Source of the DNA: Euclidia mi
Taxonomy: Eukaryota; Arthropoda; Insecta; Lepidoptera; Erebidae
NCBI GenBank assembly: GCA_944739405.2
Contig: OX123190.2
Span: forward strand, 56,315,805 to 56,379,804
Direction of reading: 5' to 3'
Length of the DNA stretch: 64,000 bases
The notes beneath the pieces are model-generated. The model made no database searches. It saw only the letters and a list, made by a program, of their open reading frames with translations, and had not been told where the DNA came from. Within the stretch, counting starts at the first letter, position 1; each line of letters starts with the position of its first letter. The translations under genes and the position numbers were made by a program. Below are positions 1 to 10,402 of the stretch, piece by piece.

Positions 1-143
1 TTTACTCTACTTATGGGAGAAGAGGTCCGTATTCAGGAGCAAACGATTGTACAGGTCTGATATTACTAACGATACTTATTTTGAGTTCTAATTAGTTGAG
101 GAAAAGTATTAACCTTTTCTCAACTTGCCTATAGATATAATTA

Positions 144-760
144 GGGTGTTTGGTAATTTGACCTATTCTTTAGGAGGTTATATTTGAGGTCAGTTGCAAA
201 AAATTGACCCCACCGTGCAAATTTGAATGTAAGAAATCTACTGCTTTTGTTAAGAAATCAGCTCGTATCTTTTTCACTGTTATAAAAGTGGACTATTAAT
301 TATACCAGTATCGAAAGGTGTATGTCAAGTGTAGTACATATTTTTTGAATAAATTAATTATAATTTTCAGAAAATCATGCAAAAATATGAAGTTTCGTCA
401 CGCAGGACCCTTTATTTCTAAAATCTTGAGATATTTTAACTGACATATTTATTTAGAATAATCGCTAGTTTTAGCTTTTCAAAACAAAACAATTTAAAAC
501 CAAGTGGCTTGAATAATTAAATTTCGGTTATTTTGATGATGGCCATCACTATGGGACTTCACTGACTGCTTAACATCAGGCAGCATGGTGTCAATTTGTT
601 CGGCAGAGATAAAAAAAAGGTGGAAAATTTCAAAAAAAATCTCAATGCTCGATATATAGGAAAGCCTTAATTTTGGACCCCTAGTTAACGGGGTTCACAT
701 TATTGCAAATGACTTCAAATATGAACTCGTTCAAGGAATAGGTCGAATTACCAAACAACC
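144..760. mobile_element. MITE-like element with long imperfect inverted repeats (copy 1)
   Basis: The left end begins gggtgtttggtaatttgacc and the right end, read on the minus strand, is ggttgtttggtaattcgacc. Similarity continues for about 60 bp inward on each side (about 144-208 and 697-760), including ggaggttatatttgaggtca versus gagttcatatttgaagtcat. The interior is AT-rich with no coding sequence. This is the form of a non-autonomous DNA transposon of about 617 bp. The superfamily cannot be told and no clean target duplication is visible. Confidence 0.6.
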
Positions 761-1154
761 TGTATAGAGTAAATACCTAAATTAAAATAGTCACAAAGTT
801 ACTTTCATGCTGTATTTTTAATTTATTTTTATTCTGCTGGCTTTTTTATACGACCGATTGATCAAATCAACCGGTCGTCCTTTCGTGAAAAATATGTGTC
901 AATCATAACTGTCAACGAATAACATTGTCAACAAAATAAAACTTTGATTGACCGGTATTGCACACATAGCTTTCAACTATTATTTCGCTGTACCTCATAA
1001 AGCCGCTACCAATATTTGATCTATACCTAGTCTTGCCATAAATATTGTAAGAAAGAAAAAAAAAAATTTGATTGCAAATAACATTTATTACTTTAACAGT
1101 GTGTGTAGGCCTGGAAGTAGAACCAGACATTCGTAAATTTCAAATATAAAAAGC

Positions 1155-2599
1155 TTATTCGAAGTGGTCTCCATTGGCTGCAACACAGTCCTTTAAACGT
1201 TGAGGCCAGTTATCAATAGAAGCACGCACTCTTTCCATGGGAAAATTCTTCACTGCCAATCGTATAGATTGTTTTAGAGACTCCAAATTATCATGGCATT
1301 TAGAGCAACCTGTACTCTCTAAAAATTACTATAAATCATAATCCAGCGGATTAAGATCGGGACTAGACGACGCCCAGTCTTCAGCTTTGATGAAGTCCGA
1401 AATGCTCGCTTCCAACCAAAACTGCATGGAACGAGCTTTATGACCCGGTGCCGAGTCTTGCTGGAAGGGCCATACTTGGTTATTGAACATGGTGCTGTTA
1501 AGGGGCTTAACTACCTTCTCAAGTATGTTATTTTGATACACTTGTGCCGATGTTTTGATACCTTTTTCTCAAAAATATGGCTCAGTCACTCCTTCATAGC
1601 TAACACCCCACCAAACCACCACTGAAGTCGGATAATGCCGACGTTGCACTTGTCAGAATCAGAAAAGCTCCCTATAGTGTAAAGACAGTTTTGATAAATA
1701 AAAGAGACAACTATCAGATCATACTTTCATTTATTCAGTTTGGCACAAGGATATATCTTTAGATTATGTCGTGATTCTACATTTACATTTAGAGTCCAGT
1801 TCGCAAAGCAAATGCATAGAACCAAGAGAAAGAACAGGCAATAAAACTTTTGATCATTCTTTTCAATAAATACCTAATAATTAACAAACAGTTGTACAGC
1901 CAATTTATATCAAATATCAATGTTGTGGGTAGTTATATATTACTAGAAAGGTCTGTTTTACAACAGAACATTATTTAACATTAACACCATCTACTAAAAT
2001 TATACCACAGGTATAAAATGAATCTCATTGATACAACTTGATCCACAGTAGGTATATTATTCTTACTAATATCTCACAAACGATCAAACTACCCACAATA
2101 TCAATAAGATAATGATTACACTATCTTACATTGTTTCCTAGATGATTAAACAAAAGAACAAGCAACACAGAATATTGAAACACAGTGGCAGTTAAATAGT
2201 CAGAGCCATATCGTACCTGAGCAGTCGTCGAAGGAGAATAGGACGAACTAGCCGAGCCTGTCGACTTAAACAGGTACACCTTATTTACACGTTTGACAGT
2301 TTAACTGTCAAACGTCAGGTCAGTGTCATTCAACTGCCACTATCCTCTTACATATTAAGTATAAATACTTGGATATTAGTAATTTCAGCCAAAAGCCTAG
2401 ATATCATTACATATCTCTCACGCTCTGTCGACTAATTGGGAAGCTTCCTTAGAGCTTTGAGCATAAATACGGTTATTTTGTTTATTAAAATGTTGCTCAA
2501 TTTAAAAAAAAATTCATCCGTATACAACATTTTTCGGTGACCTCCCTTTGCTTACCGCGTCAGTAGTTGTTTCGATTTTACCACCCTATTCTTTTTTAA
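1155..2599 (-). pseudogene. DD37D mariner (maT-like) transposase fragment, copy 1
   Basis: Two pieces of a mariner transposase lie on the minus strand: the C-terminal part at 1155-1646 and a short central part at 2425-2599, separated by the 770-bp insertion 1651-2420. The C-terminal piece contains QQDSAPGHKA and SSPDLNPLDY. Thirty-seven residues separate the aspartate of QQD from that of LDY, which is the DD37D spacing of the maT clade. It also shows the WWGVSYEGVTEP block and ends near ANGDHFE followed by a stop. The N-terminal half is missing because the tandem-duplication junction cuts the gene at 2599. In-frame stops and frameshifts make it non-functional. Confidence 0.85.
1651..2420. mobile_element. 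770-bp TG...CA insertion in mariner, candidate solo LTR (copy 1)
   Basis: The element begins tgtcagaatc and ends atatctctca. It is flanked by cact (1647-1650) and cgct (2421-2424); in the second copy both flanks are exactly cact. Removing it restores the mariner coding sequence across the site (VDRV followed by QRRHYP). TG...CA ends with a 4-bp duplication and no coding sequence suggest a solo LTR. Against this, about 60 bp near 1775-1835 resembles the 3' UTR of the CR1-like LINE at 10487-10556. It contains AATAAA-type signals and a short palindrome at 2289-2315. Confidence 0.55.
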
Positions 2600-3729
2600 G
2601 TATCATATTGGTGGGGTAGATGCATCGATTTTCTACCTAATTAGAAAAATTCCATACAAACTTTGAGCCTCAATATCTCCTGAACCATTAATTTCCCAGG
2701 TATGGTGCCGAAGTAAAAAATGTTCGTAGTGATTGGTACAACACGGGATTTCAGTTTTCGTTAAGGGTCTTGTTACACTTGTTGTATATAAAATTATTGC
2801 GTTACTGACTGACTGGCAGACTACGTACAGCCGAAACTACTAGGCGCGAGAAACTGTTTGGCATGTAGGTATGTTCTTTTGCGATCGAAGATGTGCACTA
2901 AGGATTATTCGAAATTCCTACGGGATCGTGACGAAAAGGTTACAAAAAAATAAAAATGTGCTTACGTAGCTCCCTGTATGCTATAATTTTAGTAAGTCAA
3001 TCTGTACGAATTAAATTACTTCATGTCAGTTTTTATTAATGCAGATCAGCTGTTGTTTCACCACCATCTAAAACTCTCCCCTACAAAAAAAAGAAACCCA
3101 GAAGATATTAAATACAAAATTTAGTTTTCCATCAATCGTGAAAATACATATTGCATTTCAACATTAGCATGCATGCACATAAAAGATTTCCAAGCAACTT
3201 ACAAACAGTAAAATGTTAAATAAATCCGGTTATGAAAATAGCGGCCCGTCGTCATAGCATAACTAAGTTAAACTTCACATAAACATGGTCGCAACTTCCT
3301 TTCACTGTAATCAACAGTTGAAAAACTTGTTAATTGATTTAAAGCCTGTATTTTATACAAAAATTGGTAAGAGGTTTATGAATAAAAATGTTATTCAATT
3401 TTGTTAAACGGGTATATTACGTTGCGTCTTTTTTTTTGTTTTAAATATGTTTTAGACGTACATTCTTAGACTTTTTATTAGTATGCAGTCGTTCTTTTTC
3501 TTTTGATATATTTCTTTAGAGACCCACCGACAGCCAAGTGGAGACACAAAAAGACTGCTACGCAGATTTTCAGTTCCGACCGAGGGTACGAATCGACTAA
3601 CCTTAAACGTATTAAATAATTAATAATATCTTGCTACACGGAGAAGGTACATGGTGAAAACTCATACATTTCCGAAAATCATCTATTAAGTCAATTAACC
3701 TAAACATAATCAGCGTGATGGATTATGTA
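2600..3729. other. AT-rich spacer of the duplicated unit, with dispersed-repeat similarity
   Basis: No coding sequence is seen. The stretch 2790-2950 (actgactgactggcagacta..., ggcatgtaggta, attcgaaattccta) has the look of a degenerate repeat common in moth genomes, but I cannot name its class. The remainder is AT-rich with no evident structure. Confidence 0.3.
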
Positions 3730-3872
3730 TTTACTCTACTTATGGGAGAAGAGGTCCGTATTCAGGAGCAAACGATTGTACAGGTCTGATATTACTAACG
3801 ATACTTATTTTGAGTTCTAATTAGTTGAGGAAAAGTATTAACCTTTTCTCAACTTGCCTATAGATATAATTA

Positions 3873-4489
3873 GGGTGTTTGGTAATTTGACCTATTCTTT
3901 AGGAGGTTATATTTGAGGTCAGTTGCAAAAAATTGACCCCACCGTGCAAATTTGAATGTAAGAAATCAACTGCTTTTGTTAAGAAATCAGCTCGTATCTT
4001 TTTCACTGTTATAAAAGTGGACTATTAATTATACCAGTATCGAAAGGTGTATGTCAAGTGTAGTACATATTTTTTGAATAAATTAATTATAATTTTCAGA
4101 AAATCATGCAAAAATATGAAGTTTCGTCACGCAGGACCCTTTATTTCTAAAATCTTGAGATATTTTAACTGACATTTTTATTTAGAATAATCGCTAGTTT
4201 TAGCTTTTCAAAACATAACAATTTAAAACCAAGTGGCTTGAATAATTAAATTTCGGTTATTTTGATGATGGCCATCACTATGGGACTTCACTGACTGCTT
4301 AACATCAGGCAGCATGGTGTCAATTTGTTCGGCAGAGATAAAAAAAAGGTGGAAAATTTAAAAAAAAATCTCAATGCTCGATATATCAGAAAGCCTTAAT
4401 TTTGGACCTCTAGTTAACGGGGTTCACATTATTGCAAATGACTTCAAATATGAACTCGTTCAAGGAATAGGTCGAATTACCAAACAACC
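3873..4489. mobile_element. MITE-like element (copy 2)
   Basis: This is the same inverted-repeat element as 144-760, carried in the second unit of the tandem duplication. It differs by a few substitutions only. Confidence 0.6.
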
Positions 4490-4883
4490 TGTATAGAGTA
4501 AATACCTAAATTAAAATAGTCACAAAGTTACTTTTATGCTGTATTTTTAATTTATTTTTATTCTGCTGGCTTTTTTATACGACCGATTGATCAAATCAAC
4601 CGGTCGTCCTTTCGTGAAAAATATGTGTCAATCATAACTGTCAACGAATAACATTGTCAACAAAATAAAACTTTGATTGACCGGTATTGCACACATAGCT
4701 TTCAACTATTATTTCGCTGTACCTCATAAAGCCGCTACCAATATTTGATCTATACCTAGTCTTGCCATAAATATTGTAAGAAAGAAAAAAAAAAATTTGA
4801 TTGCAAATAACATTTATTACTTTAACAGTGTGTGTAGGCCTGGAAGTAGAACCAGACATTCGTAAATTTCAAATATAAAAAGC

Positions 4884-6697
4884 TTATTCGAAGTGGTCTC
4901 CATTGGCTGCAACACAGTCCTTTAAACGTTGAGGCCAGTTATCAATAGAAGCACGCACTCTTTCCATGGGAAAATTCTTCACTGCCAATCGTATAGATTG
5001 TTTTAGAGACTCCAAATTATCATGGCATTTAGAGCAACCTGTACTCTCTAAAAATTACTATAAATCATAATCCAGCGGATTAAGATCGGGACTAGACGAC
5101 GCCCAGTCTTCAGCTTTGATGAAGTCCGAAATGCTCGCTTCCAACCAAAACTGCATGGAACGAGCTTTATGACCCGGTGCCGAGTCTTGCTGGAAGGGCC
5201 ATACTTGGTTATTGAACATGGTGCTGTTAAGGGGCTTAACTACCTTCTCAAGTATGTTATTTTGATACACTTGTGCCGATGTTTTGATACCTTTTTCTCA
5301 AAAATATGGCTCAGTCACTCCTTCATAGCTAACACCCCACCAAACCACCACTGAAGTCGGATAATGCCGACGTTGCACTTGTCAGAATCAGAAAAACTCC
5401 CTATAGTGTAAAGACAGTTTTGATAAATAAAAGAGACAACTATCAGATCATACTTTCATTTATTCAGTTTGGCACAAGGATATATCTTTAGATTATGTCG
5501 TGATTCTACATTTACATTTAGAGTCCAGTTCGCAAAGCAAATGCATAGAACCAAGAGAAAGAACAGGCAATAAAACTTTTGATCATTCTTTTCAATAAAT
5601 ACCTAATAATTAACAAACAGTTGTACAGCCAATTTATATCAAATATCAATGTTGTGGGTAGTTATATATTACTAGAAAGGTCTGTTTTACAACAGAACAT
5701 TATTTAACATTAACACAATCTACTAAAATTATACCACAGGTATATAATGAATCTCATTGATACAACTTGATCCACAGTAGGTATATTATTCTTACTAATA
5801 TCTCACAAACGATCAAACTACCCACAATATCAATAAGATAATGATTACACTATCTTCCATTGTTTCCTAGATGATTAAACAAAAGAACAAGCAACACAGA
5901 ATATTGAAACACAGTGGCAGTTAAATAGTCAGAGCCATATCGTACCTGAGCAGTCGTCGAAGGAGAATAGGACGAACTAGCCGAGCCTGTCGACTTAAAC
6001 AGGTACACCTTATTTACACGTTTGACAGTTTAACTGTCAAACGTCATGTCAGTGTCATTCAACTGCCACTATCCTCTTACATATTAAGTATAAATACTTG
6101 GATATTAGTAATTTCAGCCAAAAGCCTAGATATCATTACATATCTCTCACACTCTGTCGACTAATTGGGAAGCTTCCTTAGAGCTTTGAGCATAAATACG
6201 GTTATTTTGTTTATTAAAATGTTGCTCAATTTAAAAAAAAATTCATCCGTATACAACATTTTTCGGTGACCTCCCTTTGCTTACCGCGTCAGTAGTTGTT
6301 TCGATTTTACCACCCTATTCTTTTTTAAATTATCAGTTAAGAAATGACCAGTGCGTCTCTTATAAGCTGCAAGTCCTAAGTCATCTTTTAAAATACGCGA
6401 CATGGTTCTAGGTGCTATCTTCATCTCCCGAGATAAAATCTTTTGCTTTCGGGCAGGATTTCTTCGAATTCTTTCCCTTACTGCTTTGACCACCTTTTTC
6501 GTACGAACACTACGTGAACGGCCAGGTCTTTTTCTGTCACAATCAGAGGAGGTCTCATTGTACCTATTAATAGCCCGTTACACAAACCTTTGACTAATAC
6601 CAAGTGTATGGAGAGTTTTAAAAATTGCTTTTGGCTCCATACCTACTTTGTGTAAAGCAGTCACAGCAATTCAGTTCTTTTTATCACCCCACTGCAT
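4884..6697 (-). pseudogene. DD37D mariner (maT-like) transposase, interrupted
   Basis: This is the more complete mariner copy. The start codon is at 6697 (MQWGDKKN, then an in-frame stop). The DNA-binding region reads RPGRSRSVRTKK, then KIAPRTMSRILKDDLG near 6400 and KRRTGHFLT near 6340. The first catalytic aspartate is in LYTDE near 6230. The frame then breaks at the 770-bp insertion (5380-6149) and resumes with RRHYPTS and WWGVSYEGVTEP. Next come the second aspartate in QQDSAPGHKA and the third in NPLDY, 37 residues apart. The stop is at 4884. Several stops and at least one frameshift remain after the insertion is removed. The family (Tc1/mariner, DD37D, maT-like) is inferred from the spacing and motifs. 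The terminal repeats were not resolved. Confidence 0.88.
5380..6149. mobile_element. 770-bp TG...CA insertion in mariner, candidate solo LTR (copy 2)
   Basis: This is the second copy of the 1651-2420 insertion, with perfect 4-bp duplications cact at 5376-5379 and 6150-6153. The length is identical to copy 1, as expected if it was duplicated with its surroundings. Confidence 0.6.
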
Positions 6698-6769
6698 TTT
6701 AATATTGCAAAATATTGTACAATGTATTGGCGCTAAAACGAGAGAACACAATAAACAATCGTATAAAAA

Positions 6770-6926
6770 TGATTTTATTGATTTATATAATAATGATAAA
6801 TAATTTGTATTTTATCTTTTTCAAATGTTTGTATGTCCTAAAGACAATACATAGTGCACTGTAACAAATGTAACACCTTTCATTTTACCTATGTTTAACA
6901 AATAAATGATTTGATTTGATTTGACA
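6770..6926 (+). mobile_element. 3' fragment of a non-LTR retrotransposon
   Basis: A short non-coding piece ends in aataaatgatttgatttgat followed by ttga. This is a poly(ttga)-type tail like those of CR1/jockey-like LINEs in Lepidoptera, and the mirror image of the (ctcaaa)n tail at 10403. It is a heavily 5'-truncated insertion just upstream of the mariner start. Confidence 0.45.
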
Positions 6927-7054
6927 GATTCCAAATTCAAATGTAATATTTTTTTTATTCTAACAGTATTTATGGCCAGACTTACTACGGAATTCAATAT
7001 TCGATCTATAGATAGATCTGATCTGTAATCTGTATTTGATTTTAGATTCTCTTT

Positions 7055-7570
7055 AGGGTTCCCTACCTAAAAGGTAAAAAACGGGACCCTATTACTAAGC
7101 CGCCGCTGTCTGTCTGTCTGTCTGTCCGTCTGTCTGTCTGTCACCAGGCTGTATCTCATAAGCCGTCATAGCTAGAAAGCTGAAATTTTCACAAATTATG
7201 TATTTCGATTGCCGCTGTAACAAGAAATACTAAAAATAAAATATTAAGAGGGGTCCCATAAAAAAAACGTGTTGTTTTTCATATTTTTTGCTCAAAGTTA
7301 CTAACTGTAACAGGGCTTTAAATTTTCACAGAATATGTAGTTGTATATTGCCTTTCAAAATAAATAATTAAATAAAAAAGTTAATAATAAAGGGTGGCTC
7401 CCATACAACAAACGTAATTTTTTTTATTTCTAACTCGATCTTAGTAAACAGGTAGAAACTTAAAAAATATTTAAGTATTCATACAACGAACGTGATTTTC
7501 TTTTATAGATGATGGTAAGGAACCCTTCGTGCGCGAGTCCGACTCGCACTTGCCCAATTTTTTTTTTGAC
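7055..7570. repeat. Dispersed repeat with a (ctgt)n core
   Basis: It starts gggttccctacctaaaaggt, contains ccgctgtctgtctgtctgtc at about 7101-7130 and ataagccgtcatagctagaa, and ends with aaggaacccttcgtgcgcga and gtccgactcgcacttg. This composition is that of a very common lepidopteran interspersed repeat. I recognise the pattern but cannot assign a class. It has no coding sequence. Confidence 0.5.
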
Positions 7571-7943
7571 ATAAGGTCCTTACAAAATATGTCAAATCTC
7601 TAGATATAGTATATCATCTATGATATCAAACACGAATCTCGAATCTCAAAATCCATGTATGGATCGAATATTGAAAATGGTCGTAAGTATATGGATTTGG
7701 CTACTAGAGATTCATTTAATACTGGAGGATGCCCGCAGCTACGCCCGCACACTTATTAATTTAACCGTTTCTCCCCGAACCCGTGGCGGGCATTTTCGGA
7801 CACCTCTACGATTCCCAAGGAATATACATGGCAGATTTCATTTTCTTGCGTTTAATAGTTTTGGCTGCAGCTTTTTTGTCAGTCAGTCAAGAATTTTGTA
7901 TATACAGATGACATAAGCTCAATAATTCAAATTATGTTTAAAA
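7571..7943. other. No gene seen
   Basis: AT-rich sequence between two repeats. The longest open frame (7620-7916) has no recognisable motif and no codon signature. Confidence 0.4.
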
Positions 7944-8354
7944 TATAGTAGGTATATCTAGGCAGCGATCGCCTAGTGGAAATACCGACAGATGCAGAAG
8001 GTATTCACTTCCCTCCCGCGCGCTTCGTACAGTGTGGTGCGAAATTAATCGCTGTGTTTTTTAAATAACTTTTTACCGGTTTTGTGATAATTTCTTAGCT
8101 CGTGAGTTGCTTCTGGTTGTGTATTTTAGGGTTAAGGCTCCATGTATTGTAAGTTTTTTTACATATTATATTGTAAATAGTGTAAAAAAAGTGTAATTCA
8201 TCGATCGGTAATTCTTTTATTTTTCTTAATGTAGGTACTGCCAAATAAAGTAGGTAAATTTTGCTAAATTATATTTACTGTTCAATATATTTCATTGTGT
8301 TTAGATTTTCTTTTGCGGATATAATATAGTATAGTTAAATAAGGTAAGGTAATA

Positions 8355-9601
8355 ATGTCTTTATACTGTAATGAACCACCTGATCGTGGTGGCGGCACGG
8401 ATTTTTGTACACCGAAGTCACCAACGACTAAACGTTTATTTAATGATATGTCACCATCGTTTATTACGCCAGATGATAGGTCAAAACATTTCAAAACGAA
8501 CCATTGGTAAATAGCGTCAGTTATTCTGATAGTTATTGTGGTTTAGTAGCTCAGGCAACTAGTTATTTGGTCAACATAAATGAGTTAGTGAACGATTTAG
8601 GATCGCGTATTAATGTCGCTAATAAAACTGCCATAATGGATTTTACGCAGCGTATTACAGGTATAGTATCCATACTAGCATTAAAATCGTCTAGCAACGA
8701 AACTAGGATGGCTAATATGGAACGAGAGTTAGATAGCTTAAAAAACAATCAGCAAAAGCCAACATACGCACAAAAACTTAGTCTTCGTCTACCAGCGAAG
8801 TCAGTGCCGGCGGTGGCCGCAGTGGAGTCTCACCGTGTCCAACGCCCTGCTATTGTAGCTTACCCGACTACAGAGCGTTCAGCTGAATACGGGTCGTCAT
8901 CCATTTTGAAGCAGGCACTGATGAATGCCATCAAACCTTGCGACGAAGGCTTTTAAATAGTAGGTGTTAAAAAAACAGCCTAGTCTGGGATAGTACTACG
9001 TGTAGCCAACGAAAAACAACTCAAAAAGTTGGAATCCGTAAGTGCAATTAGGTCTGCCGGTCTACGTCTAGAGAAGCCGAAAGGGCGTAAGCCACGCATT
9101 CTTGTCAAGGACGTTCTCACGTGCTATGGAAGACAAAGCGTTTATCACGGCGTTATACCGTCAGAATATTAAAGATGAGGTAAGCGTAGACGAGGAAACG
9201 TTTATTAAAAATACTAAAATCACTCGACGGCATTAGATAATGGTCGTTAATGGATAGGCCTGGAAGTAGAACCAGACATTCGTAAACATCTTGTTAGCAT
9301 AAAAGAAAAATTGTTTATAGGCTGGGCAACATGTAGGTTTATAGACGACGTAGAAATAGTGTGGTGTTCAAAATGTCAACAATTCGGTCATGTTCAAAAG
9401 TTTTGTACGTATAAAACAGCTGCTTGTGCTCACTGTGCTGGGGAACACGAAACATGCTCAAATAAAGGTCTTCCTGATTTTAAACCTTCATGCGTAGCAT
9501 GTAAACGCCTTAAGAAACCGCATGACCATCGTTGTGGATCTCAGGAATGTCCCACATATAAGTTGAAATTAGAACAACTAATCCTTAATACTAACTACTG
9601 A
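8355..9601 (+). pseudogene. R1-clade LINE ORF1 (gag-like, zinc knuckles)
   Basis: The frame begins MSLYCNEPPDRGG at 8355. A one-base shift at about 8505 moves it into the frame that reads SVSYSDSYCGLVAQAT up to 8956. A further shift leads into a region starting near GLEVEPDIRKHL (9256), ending at 9601. The last segment has three Cys/His knuckles: CSKCQQFGHVQKFC (CX2CX4HX4C), CAHCAGEHETC and a third starting CVACKRL, placed before the stop as in R1/TRAS-type gag proteins. Such ORF1 proteins bind the element's RNA. At least two frameshifts and one stop are visible. Assignment to the R1 clade rests on the knuckle arrangement and the ORF2 that follows. Confidence 0.8.
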
Positions 9602-9644
9602 ATTAATAGTTTAGGAACCTCTTACTTAGGTAGGTATGTACATC

Positions 9645-10402
9645 ATGGATAATATCATTATAGGATAATTAAATCGTCACAACTATAGGGTTGCGACATT
9701 AGAGTTAGAGCGTTTAGTTATAGAATATAAGTTAGACGTAATTCTCGTACAAGAACAGTATCAAAATACAAGCCAGAGTAATAAAATCATACAGCTGGAC
9801 GGCAAAGCGCGAGCTGGGATTTATGTCGCGAATTCAAAGTTAACTGTAACATCTTTTAGTAATCTTATGACGTCACACTCTGTGTTTGCGGAGGTATCTT
9901 TTGCGTCCTTTAGAGTTTATTTTGTCAGCTGCTACTCGCTTTGTCTTAAGGTCCCTTATGGGCCATAAGGTCATAATTAGTGCCGATGTGAATGCATCAT
10001 CTACGTTATGGTATGGCAAATATCGTTCCACTGATAGGGATCGACGCTGCGCCGTCCAGGATTTCGTTGCAGAAATGAATTTAGCCATCTACAACACACC
10101 AGACGCACCACCTACTTTTTGCAGCCCCATGGGCGAGTCTTCTACTGACGTCACACTCTCTAGTGGGGACGTTCGTATAGATAGGTGGCGTGTTCTATCG
10201 GACGCGACATGTAGTGACCACCGCCTAATCGTGTACGAATTCACGTCAAGACTGCTACGGGACTCGTCTTGTATCTCCTCTATTAATTTTAGATATGAAA
10301 CAAAAGGAGCAAATTGGGATCTTTTTGGTTCACTATTCGCGTCATATGTCAAATACTTCACTTGCTGTAGACTTTCTGTTGATGAAAGTGCTGAAATCAT
10401 GT
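9645..10402 (+). pseudogene. R1-clade LINE ORF2, endonuclease part
   Basis: ORF2 starts at 9645 with MDNIIIG, a TAA where a glutamine codon is expected, then LNRHNYRVATLELERL and LDVILVQEQYQ. This is the N-terminal part of an R1-type APE endonuclease, with the active-site Asn and Glu in view. A frameshift near 9950 leads to VIISADVNASSTLWYG, SSTDVTLSSG and SDHRLIVYEF, which carry the other catalytic residues (the Asp/Asn pair and the terminal His). The domain nicks the target DNA that primes reverse transcription. The frame is cut at about 10402 by an antisense LINE and resumes at about 11996. Confidence 0.82.

Larger units (their letters stand above)
1..2599. repeat. Partial first unit of a 3729-bp tandem duplication
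   Basis: Positions 1-2599 match 3730-6328 at a constant offset of 3729, with only a scatter of single-base differences (for example 239 a/t versus 3968 a/a, and 2422 g versus 6151 a). The match stops at 2599/6328, where copy 1 continues into 'gtatcatattgg' and copy 2 continues into more mariner sequence. This fits a direct tandem duplication of the block 2600-6328, whose first unit begins before the window. The duplicated block holds a MITE-like element, part of a mariner and the 770-bp insertion inside it. All of those insertions therefore predate the duplication. Confidence 0.9.
2600..6328. repeat. Full second unit of the 3729-bp tandem duplication
   Basis: This is the complete repeat unit. 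Its first part, 2600-3729, is present once in the window because the preceding unit is cut by the window start. The junction at 2599/2600 joins the interior of the mariner N-terminal half to unrelated DNA. At 6328/6329 the mariner frame continues undisturbed, so the right-hand copy preserves the ancestral flank and the left junction is the new one. Confidence 0.85.

Noticed and set aside
1440..1625. 61-codon plus-strand frame (and its copy at 5169-5354)
   Set aside because: It is antisense to the mariner C-terminal half.
7620..7916. 98-codon plus-strand frame
   Set aside because: No motif, no codon signature, and it lies between repeats.
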